From positions 1 through 37,550 of the forward strand of contig CAJWVY010000011.1 of assembly GCA_913048135.1 (NCBI GenBank): 37,550 nt of DNA. Direction: 5' to 3'. Source of the stretch: an uncultured Verrucomicrobiales bacterium (lineage in GTDB: Bacteria > Verrucomicrobiota > Verrucomicrobiia > Limisphaerales > UBA1100). Shown here one piece after another: positions 24,084 to 32,856 of this stretch. The position numbers were made by a program, and so were the translations under genes. The notes below the pieces were generated by a model that worked only from the letters and a program-made list of their open reading frames with translations, was not told the DNA's origin and made no database searches. Numbering within the stretch: position 1 is the stretch's first letter; every line of letters begins with the position of its first letter.

Positions 24084-24497
24084 TCAAATCTTCGTTTGAC
24101 CTAGCTGTAGTATTCGCCGGAATTCAGGCGAACGCAACGGCATCACAGAAAGTCGGCTTTGTTTAATCAGCGCAATCTCAGACAATTTCGCTTCAGCCTT
24201 GATCTGCTCCAAAGTCACAGGTTCGACCATAGCTTTGACAGGCTTTAGATCAACCACACTCCAGTCACCTTCCTTGGCCGTAGGATCAGGATATGCCTCA
24301 CGTGTTACTTTGGCCACTCCCACGATGGCCTTTTCGCTAACGCTGTGGTAGAAAAAAACATGGTCACCTTTTTTCATGGCACGCAAATTATTACGCGCCT
24401 GATAATTCCGTACGCCATCCCAGTATGTGCCCTGATCCTTAACAAACTGTGACCACGGATATTTTTCCGGCTCCTGTTTCACCAGCCAATGGTTCAT
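24084..24497 (-). CDS. EVE domain protein (thymocyte nuclear protein 1-like)
   Basis: 137 residues, the size of a single EVE domain, which belongs to the PUA-like fold and is thought to bind modified nucleotides or bases. Recognisable segments: MNHWLVKQEPEKYPWSQF, the highly conserved WDGVRNYQARNNLRAMKKGD, VFFYHSVSEKAIVGVAKV, and EGDWSVVDLKPV. It is cytoplasmic and free-standing here. EVE proteins occur both as housekeeping genes and inside defence islands; nothing around it suggests defence. It is divergent from the YggS-type gene. Confidence 0.9.
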   Translation of the reverse strand: MNHWLVKQEPEKYPWSQFVKDQGTYWDGVRNYQARNNLRAMKKGDHVFFYHSVSEKAIVGVAKVTREAYPDPTAKEGDWSVVDLKPVKAMVEPVTLEQIKAEAKLSEIALIKQSRLSVMPLRSPEFRRILQLGQTKI

Positions 24498-24575
24498 GCA
24501 CGAGTAATGAATGGCGCAGAGGGAGTCGTCACGAAAATCCTACTCACTACCCGCCATTCACACTAACATCCCGGC

Positions 24576-25274
24576 GTGCCGAACATCGCCGACAACCTAG
24601 CCGCCGTGCAGGAACGCATTGACGCCGCCTGCGCCCGCGCCGGCCGCGCGCCTGAAGACGTACAACTGGTCGCGGTGGGCAAAAAATTTCCGGCTCCGAT
24701 CATCCGCGAAGCCGCCGAAGCCGGCCTCACGCTCTTCGGCGAAAATCGCGTGCAGGAAGCCAAGGCCAAGATTTCCGATTGCCCAGGTCATCTGCGCTGG
24801 CATTTCATCGGCAACCTCCAAACCAACAAATGCCGGGACGCCGTCGCCCTGTTTGATTTCCTGCATGCTGTGGACAGCCTGCATCTGGCCACCGAACTCA
24901 ACAAACGCTGCGAACAGGCTGCCAAAGTCATGCCCGTACTTCTGGAGGTGAATGTCTCTGGCGAAGCAAGCAAACACGGCTTCACCCCGGAAGCCGCAGT
25001 TGCCGCCATGGATGCCTTTTTCGATTTACCCCAACTCGAACTCCACGGCCTGATGACCATGGCGCCCTTCTCCCGCCACCCCGAAAGTGCCCGACCTTAT
25101 TTTCAAAAACTGCGCAAACTCAAAAATGCCTGTGAAGATCAACTGGGCGCGCCACTGCCCGAGCTATCCATGGGCATGAGCGGCGATTACGAAATCGCCA
25201 TTGAGGAAGGCGCCACCTTAATCCGCCTCGGCACCACCCTCTTCGGCCCACGCGCAGCGGCCAGTAAGGATTAA
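24576..25274 (+). CDS. YggS/PROSC family PLP-binding protein
   Basis: 232 residues, starting at GTG 24576. It has the alanine-racemase-like TIM barrel without the second domain, as in YggS (PLP homeostasis protein). The PLP lysine is in LVAVGKKFP (usual VAVSKTxP). Other family marks: LFGENRVQEAKAK, WHFIGNLQTNK, the HAVDSLHLATELNKR stretch, VLLEVNVSGEASKHGF, GLMTMAP, LSMGMSGDYEIAIEEGATLIRLGTTLFG. It controls the balance of vitamin B6 forms and amino-acid metabolism rather than catalysing a known reaction. It is divergent from the EVE gene (78-base gap). Confidence 0.93.
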   Translation: MPNIADNLAAVQERIDAACARAGRAPEDVQLVAVGKKFPAPIIREAAEAGLTLFGENRVQEAKAKISDCPGHLRWHFIGNLQTNKCRDAVALFDFLHAVDSLHLATELNKRCEQAAKVMPVLLEVNVSGEASKHGFTPEAAVAAMDAFFDLPQLELHGLMTMAPFSRHPESARPYFQKLRKLKNACEDQLGAPLPELSMGMSGDYEIAIEEGATLIRLGTTLFGPRAAASKD

Positions 25275-25357
25275 ACTCATGAGTCTCAGTATAGTTGAAA
25301 ATACATCTCATTTTGGGAGTGATTTCAAATTAAGCACATGATACGTTCCGCCCCTCT

Positions 25358-25672
25358 ATGGACCTGACTCCAGATATGTTTGCTGAGGAGATCGCGGCGG
25401 CGGTGAAGTCGTACGACAAGCATATCGTGTGTCTGGATAAAACGCCTGATGATTGCCAGGTGGCGCTGGAGAGTTTGTTGGTCAAGGCGATCCGCGCCTA
25501 CGAAACGCGCGGCGAGGGCATGCGGCACGGGATTGCACTGGATAATCAGGTAACCATTATTCTAAGCCAGGTGGATGGCGGCCCGTTGCCGATGTGCGGC
25601 ATTTATTTTAACCTCCACTCGCCCTACAAGAAGAAGCCGCAATCACCCGCGCCGGAGCCGGCCGAGCAGTAA
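25358..25672 (+). CDS. Small conserved-looking protein of unknown function
   Basis: 104 residues, ATG 25358. The sequence looks like a real soluble alpha/beta protein: MDLTPDMFAEEIAAAVKSYD, a helical SLLVKAIRAYETRGEG, then strands (QVTIILSQVDGG, CGIYFNLHSPY) and a short Pro/Lys-rich tail. I do not recognise a family, and there is no signal peptide or membrane segment. It stands alone between the YggS gene and a terminator hairpin. Confidence 0.6.
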   Translation: MDLTPDMFAEEIAAAVKSYDKHIVCLDKTPDDCQVALESLLVKAIRAYETRGEGMRHGIALDNQVTIILSQVDGGPLPMCGIYFNLHSPYKKKPQSPAPEPAEQ

Positions 25673-25682
25673 AATAAAAAGA

Positions 25683-25710
25683 GCCCCGAGGTTTCCCCCG
25701 GGGCCCTTCT
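25683..25710. terminator. GC-rich hairpin between convergent genes
   Basis: GCCCCG (25683-25688) pairs with CGGGGC (25699-25704), with further G-C pairs inside. On the plus strand it is followed by a short pyrimidine run (CCTTCT). On the minus strand the bases after it are TTTTTATTTT, a good U-run. It serves the lipoprotein gene better than the plus-strand gene. Confidence 0.7.
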
Positions 25711-25723
25711 CCACCCATCCGTA

Positions 25724-26146
25724 CTATTCGGGGCGAACAGAGTCGCCCTCACGGATGTCCCCCTTGTTGATATCAGCCACCAGGAACGTTTCATCAGTTT
25801 GACTGGTGGTCACAATCTCTCCCACCTGCTGATTTCCCCGGTAGACAAAATAGCGTTGTTCGGCTGGCGGCATCTTGGCAACGAACATAAAGTCCACCAC
25901 GCAAAATCCCAGCGACTGATCCACCAACATCACTTTGCCTTGTTGTGCGTAGGACACGGGCGTAGTGCCCGGCTTGGCTTGGCTGCCTTGGGCCGGCGGG
26001 GTAGTGACGTTTGTGTCACTGCCCGTAGTTGTCGAGTTTTCTTCCGACGGCTGTCCAATGCTCTTGATGCTTTTACATCCCGCAAGGGGAATGCAGACAC
26101 CAATAGCCAGCAATGTGTGGATGGCGAGTATCCTTGGCATTCTCAC
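25724..26146 (-). CDS. Predicted lipoprotein with a conserved C-terminal beta domain, unknown function
   Basis: 140 residues from ATG 26146. The signal peptide ends in lipobox PLAGC, so Cys24 should be lipidated. A Ser/Thr/Gln-rich spacer (about 30-65) leads to a beta-rich C-terminal domain (GKVMLVDQSLGFCVVDF, RYFVYRGNQQVGEI, TFLVADINKGDIREGDSV). This has the look of a small barrel or SH3-like domain found in envelope proteins of this phylum. I cannot name a family. It is divergent from the SNF2 gene across 211 bases that contain an inverted repeat. Confidence 0.68.
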   Translation of the reverse strand: MRMPRILAIHTLLAIGVCIPLAGCKSIKSIGQPSEENSTTTGSDTNVTTPPAQGSQAKPGTTPVSYAQQGKVMLVDQSLGFCVVDFMFVAKMPPAEQRYFVYRGNQQVGEIVTTSQTDETFLVADINKGDIREGDSVRPE

Positions 26147-26189
26147 CGCCGGTCAGATTACGCGCTAGAACTTTGGACACAACGTAGTA

Positions 26190-26221
26190 TTGTTCACGTT
26201 CTCAATAATATTTGTGAACAA
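26190..26221. promoter_or_regulatory. Perfect 8-bp inverted repeat in the divergent promoter region
   Basis: TTGTTCAC (26190-26197) and GTGAACAA (26214-26221), separated by 16 bases, form a perfect inverted repeat between the lipoprotein gene and the SNF2 helicase gene. This is the form of a dimeric regulator's operator, though a transcript hairpin is also possible. No regulator gene is adjacent. Confidence 0.4.
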
Positions 26222-26357
26222 AAGTTCAGTAAAACCCGCACAAAGTTGGCCCGAAAAACGCCCTTTTTTACAAGTGTCCCTAAAAAAAACGTTTTCGTAT
26301 TGACGGGTAAAGCCCTGTTTGCAATGGATAGTCTTTCCTATTTTTTGAGAATTTAAG

Positions 26358-29300
26358 ATGCCACGCGGTAAAAAAGGTACACGTAAGCCAGCTCCTAAGA
26401 GTGGGGCCGCTATGAAATACGACGCCCACGCTTCGGCGCTGGATGATGCGTACGGTATGCTGGCTGAATTGCGCCGCGAACTTTCCGATACCCGCGAGGA
26501 CAAAAACGATCGCGGGGAATTGCTCGATCTCTTCGCCACCTGCAAGGATTCCCAGCGCGCTTGGATTCTGCTCGAGGATTACTTCAACAAACTCAAGCTC
26601 AGCCGCAAGGATTTCCCCGGCGACGATTGGTGGAAGGATGTGGTGGCGGTCAAGGGCAAGAAACGGCTCGAAGCCTTGTCGATTGTGTTCCTGCGAACCG
26701 GCCGGCAAATGCCCTCGGAATTGTCCGAGCACGCGAACCTCAAGCGGTTCAATGAAATTGAAAAGGCCGAAAGAGAAAGGGCGGTGTTCACTGAACTGGA
26801 GAACTGGATGTTCCCGCCCGCGCCGAATCACCTCGATGCCCCGCGCGCGTCCATTCGCGCCGTGGCCACGCCGGTGCCTGAGCGTGCCGGCTGCAACCTG
26901 CATCGGCTGAAAATTGAATTCATCATCCGCCGCCCGCGCACCGGTGATCGCAAGAAATCACTATCGAACCTCGTGGACCTCACCGTGCGCGCCGCTCATG
27001 AGAAAGAATTATTCCCGCCAAACGACTGGGAATTCATTGAATGGGTGACTGAGAATTTCGCTGCCGATGCCGGCAAGGGCGATCTCTTCCTCTCCGGCCA
27101 ACAACTCCTGCAATGGCTCGCCCATTGGGGCGATGAATCCCGCCTGCAACCGGCGGTAAACAAAGCGCATCACCAATTCCTCGGCCAACTGGCGGAACTC
27201 ACTGAAGCCAAAGGCCGCGACCAACGCCAGCTGACTCTACCCGAGGGCCACAAGGTGCCGGTGCAGGACGCCGTGTTTTTCACTGGCCGCCCAACGCTGG
27301 TACTTTGGAACAACACTTTTTATTTCCTGCGCAACTGCCCACCGGCCAAGCAGTTGGCCAAATGGCTGGCCGATCCGGCAACCGCCGCGAAGACCAAGCA
27401 GCCAGCCAAGGCCCAGAAAGCCGCGCCCGAGCTGGCTACGGTGGCCGCAGTGGCCACGGCCGAATCGGAGGATACGGATTCCAGTCTGCACCTGCTGAAG
27501 ATTGAATTTTATGTCCAGACCGCCAGCGGCAATCATAGGAAGTCACTCGCGCAATTGGCCAAAGTGATCGCCAAAGGGTCCTCGGAAAAGGAACAGTTTA
27601 ACGCCGCGGACTGGGAATTCATCGAGTGGGCCACCGCTCAATTCGGAGAGGAAGCCGGCACGGGCGATCTGTTTTTGTCCGGCCCGCAACTCCTCCAATG
27701 GCTCGCTCATTGGGGTGAGGAATCCCGCTTGCTACCGGAGCTGGATGCGCCGCAACACCGTTTTCTCGGGCAGCTCACGGAGCTATCACCCAGCCTGCGC
27801 AATGGCACAGCCGAGCTGGCCTTCACACATCAGCTCCTCCTCCCCGACGGCACAGAGGCGCCCATGCAGGAGGCGGTGTTCTTTGCCGGCCGGCCGACTT
27901 TGGTACTTTGGAATAGCACATTTTATTTCCTGCGTAACAGCCCGCCGGCCAAGCTGCTCACCAAGTGGGTTGCCAATCCGCGTGCGCCCATCACCAAGCT
28001 GAGCACACGCTTTATCACCGAGCTGCGGCGGTCTCATCACAGCGAAGGGGTGGACTGGAGCAAGTTGTGCGATTCGTTGGAGGCGCAGCCGCGGTTTGTG
28101 TTTGAGCTGCACGGAGACCGGCTGGAACTGCGTTTGCAGGCCAAGGCCAAGGACGCCAGCCAATGGGAATGGACCGGACACGAATGGAAGATCATCACCA
28201 CTGGCCGCCGCAAAGCCAAGCGACCGCAAGTGCTGGAGGATGATCGCCTGGATCCCGCAGTGAATTGGCTGCGCCAGTTGGATTGGTTCACGCCGGAGCC
28301 CGGTTTGTGGATTGGGGATGCGAACGAAAACTTTCTGCAAGTGCTCGCCAGCGTCTGGGATGATCGCCCGGAAGATGCAGAATTTCTGGGCAACGATTCC
28401 TTCCAGCGCCTGTTCCTCAAGCCCAAGCGCCTTAAGCCGAAGTTGGTGGTGAAAGGCAGCGGCATTGATTGGTTGTCCGTTTCGGCCGAGTGGGAAGAGG
28501 AAGGGCTGAAGCTGACCAAGAAGGATTTGGCAAGCCTCGCGCAGGCGACCGGCCGGTTTGTCAAACTGCCCAACAAAGGCTGGGTGCAACTGGACGAAAA
28601 CGCCACGCAACAGGCGCAGGAAGCCATGGCCGACCTCGGCCTAGACGGCCTCGATCCGGGCACGCAAAAGATCGCCATGGAACAGGCCGCGCACTTGGGC
28701 GAGGATTCGCTGGCGATGTTCGGCGACTCCAAGCAGGCGCAGAAACTGCGGTCGCGTATTGATACCTTTGAGGGCATTCCAGCCACAAGCATTCCGAACA
28801 ACATTCAAGCCGAGTTGCGTCCATACCAGCAGCAGGGCTTTGATTTCCTGTGCCACCTCAAGAGCATGGGGCTGGGTGGGATTCTGGCCGACGATATGGG
28901 TCTGGGCAAAACGCTCCAGACACTCACCTATCTTTCCTGGCTCAAGAAGCAGAAGAAACGCGGCAAATCCAATCCGTCGTTGGTGATCTGCCCGGCATCG
29001 GTGATGCACAACTGGCGCCGGGAAGCCGCGAAGTTTACGCCCGACATGTCGGTACTGGTGCTAGAAAGCGGCGCGGCGCGGCATCGCTTGCGCAAGAAGA
29101 TTCCCGATCACGATATTGTGGTCACCAACTACTCCCTGCTCCGCCGCGATCTGGAGGATTTGCAGACGTACAAGTTCAACGCCATCGTGCTGGACGAAGC
29201 GCAGTTCATTAAGAACCCCGGCGCGCAGGTGACGCAGTCGGTGAAGCAGCTAAAGTGCAAGATTCGGCTAGCCCTCACCGGCACCCCGCTGGAGAACCGG

Positions 29301-30218
29301 CTGCTCGATCTTTGGAGCATTGTGGATTTCGTGCAGCCGGGCTATCTCGGCGACGAGAAACATTTCCATGAAATGTACGATCCCGGTGGCGGCGACAGCG
29401 AAGAGGCCGTGGCCAATCGCCGCATCGCGCGCAAGCGCTTGTCCTCGCGCCTGCGCCCCATCCTGTTGCGCCGCGTGAAAAAACAGGTGGCCAAGGATCT
29501 ACCCGACCGCATCGAGCAACGGCACGATTGCGAACTGGGCAAGGACCAACGCAAGCTCTACCTCGCCGAGTTACGTCGCAGCCGCGAGAAGGTCATGGAA
29601 ACCATCCAGACCAAGGGCGTGGCTAAGAGCCGCATGCAGGTGCTCGCAGCGTTGACGCGCCTGCGCCAGATTTGCTGTCACCCCACACTGGTGGGCAGCG
29701 ATTATGCCTCCGGCAAAACCGAGGCGTTGTTCGATCTGCTCGAGCCGCTGGTGGCGCAGGGCGAAAAGGTGCTCGTGTTCAGCCAATTTGTGCAGATGCT
29801 CAAGATTCTGGAAAAGGATTGCGGCACACGAGAGATTCCCACGCACATGCTCACCGGCGAAACCAAGGACCGGCAAGAAGTCGTCAATGCCTTCCAGGAA
29901 TCCGAAGGAGCCGGCGTGTTCCTGCTCAGCCTCCGCGCGGCCGGCACGGGCCTGAACCTCACCACCGCCAGTTACGTGGTGCTCTACGATCCATGGTGGA
30001 ACCCCGCCGTGGAAGCGCAGGCCATCGACCGGACCCACCGCATTGGCCAAACCAAAACGGTGAACGCCTACAAGCTTATTGCCCCCGGCACGGTTGAGGA
30101 GAAAATTTGGAACCTCCAACAGGACAAACGCCAAACTATCTCCGACGTGCTCGGCGAGGAAGGGTTTGCCAAGAGCCTCGACAAGACGGATTTGGAATTC
30201 CTGTTCAGCGAGGATTAA
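26358..30218 (+). CDS. SNF2-family DNA translocase/helicase with a duplicated N-terminal domain
   Basis: 1286 residues from ATG 26358. The C-terminal half is a full SNF2 ATPase: RPYQQQGFDFLCHL, Walker A DDMGLGKT (about 845-852), VICPASVMHNWRRE, DEAQ box LDEAQFIKN (about 945), LTGTPLENRLLDLWS, then the helicase C lobe (VLVFSQF, LTGETKDRQEVV, RAAGTGLNLT, DPWWNPAVEAQAIDRTHRIGQ). Such enzymes move along DNA or strip proteins such as RNA polymerase. The N-terminal half starts with a basic tail and contains two copies of an about 165-residue unit (about 180-340 and 376-541), sharing DWEFIEW, GDLFLSG, QLLQWLAHWG, ESRL, and RPTLVLWN(N/S)TFYFLRN. A further unrecognised region (about 560-800) precedes the motor. 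There are no restriction or defence partners nearby, so it reads as a housekeeping translocase. Confidence 0.92.
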   Translation: MPRGKKGTRKPAPKSGAAMKYDAHASALDDAYGMLAELRRELSDTREDKNDRGELLDLFATCKDSQRAWILLEDYFNKLKLSRKDFPGDDWWKDVVAVKGKKRLEALSIVFLRTGRQMPSELSEHANLKRFNEIEKAERERAVFTELENWMFPPAPNHLDAPRASIRAVATPVPERAGCNLHRLKIEFIIRRPRTGDRKKSLSNLVDLTVRAAHEKELFPPNDWEFIEWVTENFAADAGKGDLFLSGQQLLQWLAHWGDESRLQPAVNKAHHQFLGQLAELTEAKGRDQRQLTLPEGHKVPVQDAVFFTGRPTLVLWNNTFYFLRNCPPAKQLAKWLADPATAAKTKQPAKAQKAAPELATVAAVATAESEDTDSSLHLLKIEFYVQTASGNHRKSLAQLAKVIAKGSSEKEQFNAADWEFIEWATAQFGEEAGTGDLFLSGPQLLQWLAHWGEESRLLPELDAPQHRFLGQLTELSPSLRNGTAELAFTHQLLLPDGTEAPMQEAVFFAGRPTLVLWNSTFYFLRNSPPAKLLTKWVANPRAPITKLSTRFITELRRSHHSEGVDWSKLCDSLEAQPRFVFELHGDRLELRLQAKAKDASQWEWTGHEWKIITTGRRKAKRPQVLEDDRLDPAVNWLRQLDWFTPEPGLWIGDANENFLQVLASVWDDRPEDAEFLGNDSFQRLFLKPKRLKPKLVVKGSGIDWLSVSAEWEEEGLKLTKKDLASLAQATGRFVKLPNKGWVQLDENATQQAQEAMADLGLDGLDPGTQKIAMEQAAHLGEDSLAMFGDSKQAQKLRSRIDTFEGIPATSIPNNIQAELRPYQQQGFDFLCHLKSMGLGGILADDMGLGKTLQTLTYLSWLKKQKKRGKSNPSLVICPASVMHNWRREAAKFTPDMSVLVLESGAARHRLRKKIPDHDIVVTNYSLLRRDLEDLQTYKFNAIVLDEAQFIKNPGAQVTQSVKQLKCKIRLALTGTPLENRLLDLWSIVDFVQPGYLGDEKHFHEMYDPGGGDSEEAVANRRIARKRLSSRLRPILLRRVKKQVAKDLPDRIEQRHDCELGKDQRKLYLAELRRSREKVMETIQTKGVAKSRMQVLAALTRLRQICCHPTLVGSDYASGKTEALFDLLEPLVAQGEKVLVFSQFVQMLKILEKDCGTREIPTHMLTGETKDRQEVVNAFQESEGAGVFLLSLRAAGTGLNLTTASYVVLYDPWWNPAVEAQAIDRTHRIGQTKTVNAYKLIAPGTVEEKIWNLQQDKRQTISDVLGEEGFAKSLDKTDLEFLFSED

Positions 30219-30240
30219 GCCGCGGCGGCGAAGGGAAAAA

Positions 30241-30314
30241 TGGTTGTCCCGCAGGGACTCGAACCCCAACTAGAGGTACCAAAAACCCCTGTGCTACCAT
30301 TACACCACGGGACA
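30241..30314 (-). tRNA. tRNA-Gln (UUG)
   Basis: The minus strand folds as a 74-nt tRNA: acceptor TGTCCCG/CGGGACA, a short 3-bp D stem GTG/CAC as usual for tRNA-Gln, anticodon stem GGGGT/ACCTC with loop TTTTGGT (anticodon TTG), T loop TTCGAGT, and an encoded CCA end (discriminator A). It lies between the ends of the SNF2 gene and the dus gene start. Confidence 0.93.
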
Positions 30315-30371
30315 ACCGTGAGGGGCGTAAGGTAGCGAGAGCGGCTGCCCAAGCAAAGCGAAAATTACACC

Positions 30372-31418
30372 GTGACCCCCGCCGAAGCATTTCAGGAGAC
30401 TCTCACCCGCACACCCTGTACCGCGCTGGCGCCCATGCAGGATGTCACCGATCTGCCATTCTGGAAGCTCATGGCGCGCTACGGCGGACCGGACCTGTAC
30501 TACACCGAGTATTTCCGAATCCGCGAAGGCTTCAAGCTGGAGCGCCCCATCCTCAAGTCCATCACGCACAACCCCACCGGCAAACCAGCCGTGGCCCAAA
30601 TGATCGGCAACCACATTCCGTCATTGGTCGCCGCAGCGCAAGAACTCCAGCAGCATCCGGTCGCCGCCATCGATCTGAATCTCGGCTGCCCGGCTCCGGT
30701 GGTTTACAAGAAATGCGCCGGCGGCGGTCTTCTGCGCGAACCCGACCGGGTGGATTCCATCCTCGGAGCGCTGCGCGAGGCCGTGCAAATTCCGTTCACC
30801 GTCAAGACCCGCATTGGCTTCGATGATCCCGGCGTGTTTGCCGAACTCCTCCCGATCTTCGAGCGTCATCAAATCGATCTGCTCACCGTGCACGGCCGCA
30901 CCGTCCACGAAGGCTACCGCAGCGGCGTGCATTACGATTACATCGCCCGCGCCGTCGACACCCTACCCTGCCCCGTACTCGCCAATGGCAACGTCTATTC
31001 CGCCGCCAAAGCCGCCGAAGTCCTGACCGATACCCGCGCCGCCGGCCTAATGATCGGTCGCGGTGCCATCCGCAATCCTTGGCTCTTCCATCAAATCCGC
31101 CAGTCGCTGGCCAGAGAAACCCCGTTCATGCCCGTCGGCCATGATGTGTTGCAGTATCTGCGCGACCTGTTCGAAACCGTGCGCCCACCCAGCCTCAAGG
31201 ACCGTGCCCACGTGCAGAAAATGAAAAAGTATTTCAACTACATCGCCATCGGCATCGAGCCCACCGGCGATTTCCTGCACCGCATCCGCCGCGTCACGAC
31301 CGCCGCCGAATTATTTACCGTGTGCGAAGAGTATCTAGATCACGAACGCCCCATGCCACTGGAGCCCTTCGACCTCGATCTGAAACCCCGCGACGTCCTG
31401 GCCGGCGAACATCGCTAA
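30372..31418 (+). CDS. dus: tRNA-dihydrouridine synthase
   Basis: 348 residues, start GTG 30372 (no upstream ATG in frame). An FMN-dependent TIM barrel that reduces uridines in tRNA D-loops. Family marks: APMQDVTDLPFWKLMARYGGPDLYYTEY, GNHIPSLVAAAQEL, DLNLGCPAPVVYKKCAGGGLL (with the active-site Cys in KKCAG), VKTRIGFDD, LTVHGRTVHEGY, PVLANGNVYSA, GLMIGRGAIRNPWLF. The C-terminal helical domain includes KMKKYFNYIAIGI. Which uridine it modifies (DusA, B or C type) is not clear from the sequence. It lies next to a tRNA gene, 58 bases away on the other strand; this may be chance. Confidence 0.94.
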   Translation: MTPAEAFQETLTRTPCTALAPMQDVTDLPFWKLMARYGGPDLYYTEYFRIREGFKLERPILKSITHNPTGKPAVAQMIGNHIPSLVAAAQELQQHPVAAIDLNLGCPAPVVYKKCAGGGLLREPDRVDSILGALREAVQIPFTVKTRIGFDDPGVFAELLPIFERHQIDLLTVHGRTVHEGYRSGVHYDYIARAVDTLPCPVLANGNVYSAAKAAEVLTDTRAAGLMIGRGAIRNPWLFHQIRQSLARETPFMPVGHDVLQYLRDLFETVRPPSLKDRAHVQKMKKYFNYIAIGIEPTGDFLHRIRRVTTAAELFTVCEEYLDHERPMPLEPFDLDLKPRDVLAGEHR

Positions 31419-31596
31419 CCCTCCCAGCGAAACTCCGGCATGCGCAAGCCCGCCAACGAAGGCTGGGCGGCACCGCCGAACACGCCGGCGGATACTGTCG
31501 AAGATCAATCCTCAATCCCACCAGAACCCCTCGGCGGTCACGCCGCATTGGCGCAACAATCGCCCGCTATCCCACCACACCGACAAACAGACCGCC

Positions 31597-32838
31597 CTAA
31601 ACCTGATCCGCCGCCACCTTCTGGAGGGTTTCCTCCAATGTGGTTTTGCGATCGACCACGAGTTGCAAGCCGCTATCCCACAAAGTGCGCATGCCGTCCT
31701 GCACGGCGAGGGCCTGAATTTCACGCGAAGCTCGTTTCTGCATCACGGCTTCGCGCACCGGCTCGGTGCAGACAAGCAGCTCGTTGATGGAGGTTCGTCC
31801 GCTGAACCCGGTATCGCCACAGGCTGAACAGCCTGCGCCACGATAAAAGCCCTGTTGATCAAGCATAGCCTGTAAGTACTCATCACCTTCGAATTGACGG
31901 AGTTGCTCGAGCGGGGCCGGTTCTGGTGTGTAGGGGCCAGCGCAATGCATGCAGTTGGTGCGCAGCAAGCGTACGCCCAATACACCAATAATGGTGGAGG
32001 CTAGTAGGAATGGCTCGATATCCATGTTGATCAGTCGCGCGAACGTGCCGGAGGTGGTATTCGCGTGCAGAGTGCTGATCACAAGGTGACCAGTCATTCC
32101 GGCGTTGATGGCAATCTCGGCAGTTTCCTCGTCGCGAATCTCACCCACCATAATGATCTCGGGATCCTGCCGCATCAGCGAGCGCAGAGCAGCCGGGTAA
32201 GTGTACCCACGGGCTGGGTTAAGCGAGGATTGATTTACCCAATCGAGATTTTGCTCTACAGGATCTTCCACAGACGAAATTGCCACGGCGTTGCCGTGCT
32301 TTTCCAGAAGATAGCCGATGGCTGCATAGATGGCCGTGGTTTTACCGGAACCAGTCGGGCCGGTGAGTAGCATCAACCCGGTGGGTTTGGCGGCTAGTTC
32401 CTTAAATCTTTCCAATGTCGCATCATCGAATCCGAGCTTAGAGATATCAAAGACCTTGGAGTTAGGGTTAAACACGCGGCAGACGATTTTCTCCCCAAAG
32501 ACCGTTGGGAAAATAGAGACACGTAATTGAACGCCGCCAAATTCCTCTGGCGCGGCCTTACCATCCTGCGGTAAGCCGGTGGTATGACTCTCCAGATTAG
32601 CCATCACCTTGAAGCGGCCACAGATGTTAGGATGATGGTCCGATGGGATACCCACCAGCCATTGGAGCACACCATTGACGCGCACCCGCACGCCAACCAT
32701 GTCTTCCCAAGGTTCAATGTGGATGTCGCTGGCACCGCGATGCAATGAATCCTGGATGATGTAATTCACCATCGTCGGCACATCCACCTGCTCACTGGCG
32801 GCGGCTTGGGCTTCGAGATATTGCTCGGTTGAATTCAT
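31597..32838 (-). CDS. GspE/PilB-type secretion or pilus assembly ATPase, short N-terminus
   Basis: 413 residues from ATG 32838. Hexameric cytoplasmic ATPase of type II secretion or type IV pili. Visible: SDIHIEPWEDMVGVRVRVNG (the start of the N2 domain), Walker A GPTGSGKTT, Asp box SSVEDPVE, Walker B IIMVGEIRDEETAE, His box GHLVISTLHAN, and a zinc-binding tetracysteine (CMHC and CSAC). It lacks the about 150-residue N1/MshEN domain that most GspE and PilB have, so it begins almost directly at the core. Which system it drives cannot be decided: no other gsp or pil genes are visible. It is the last gene of a minus-strand run after the PQQ propeller gene (18 bases). Confidence 0.9.
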   Translation of the reverse strand: MNSTEQYLEAQAAASEQVDVPTMVNYIIQDSLHRGASDIHIEPWEDMVGVRVRVNGVLQWLVGIPSDHHPNICGRFKVMANLESHTTGLPQDGKAAPEEFGGVQLRVSIFPTVFGEKIVCRVFNPNSKVFDISKLGFDDATLERFKELAAKPTGLMLLTGPTGSGKTTAIYAAIGYLLEKHGNAVAISSVEDPVEQNLDWVNQSSLNPARGYTYPAALRSLMRQDPEIIMVGEIRDEETAEIAINAGMTGHLVISTLHANTTSGTFARLINMDIEPFLLASTIIGVLGVRLLRTNCMHCAGPYTPEPAPLEQLRQFEGDEYLQAMLDQQGFYRGAGCSACGDTGFSGRTSINELLVCTEPVREAVMQKRASREIQALAVQDGMRTLWDSGLQLVVDRKTTLEETLQKVAADQV

Positions 32839-32856
32839 GAAGCGGGCAAACTGAAG

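Noticed and set aside
24084-24497. EVE protein considered as part of a modification-dependent restriction system
   Set aside because: It is a single-domain protein among housekeeping genes, with no McrBC or HNH partner.
27786-28610. 274-aa minus-strand ORF opposite the SNF2 gene (also 29571-30269)
   Set aside because: Both are antisense shadows of a gene with clear SNF2 motifs.
26358-30218. SNF2 protein considered as part of a defence island (DISARM- or Zorya-like)
   Set aside because: No methyltransferase, nuclease, PLD or motor partner lies next to it; the neighbours are a lipoprotein, tRNA-Gln and dus.
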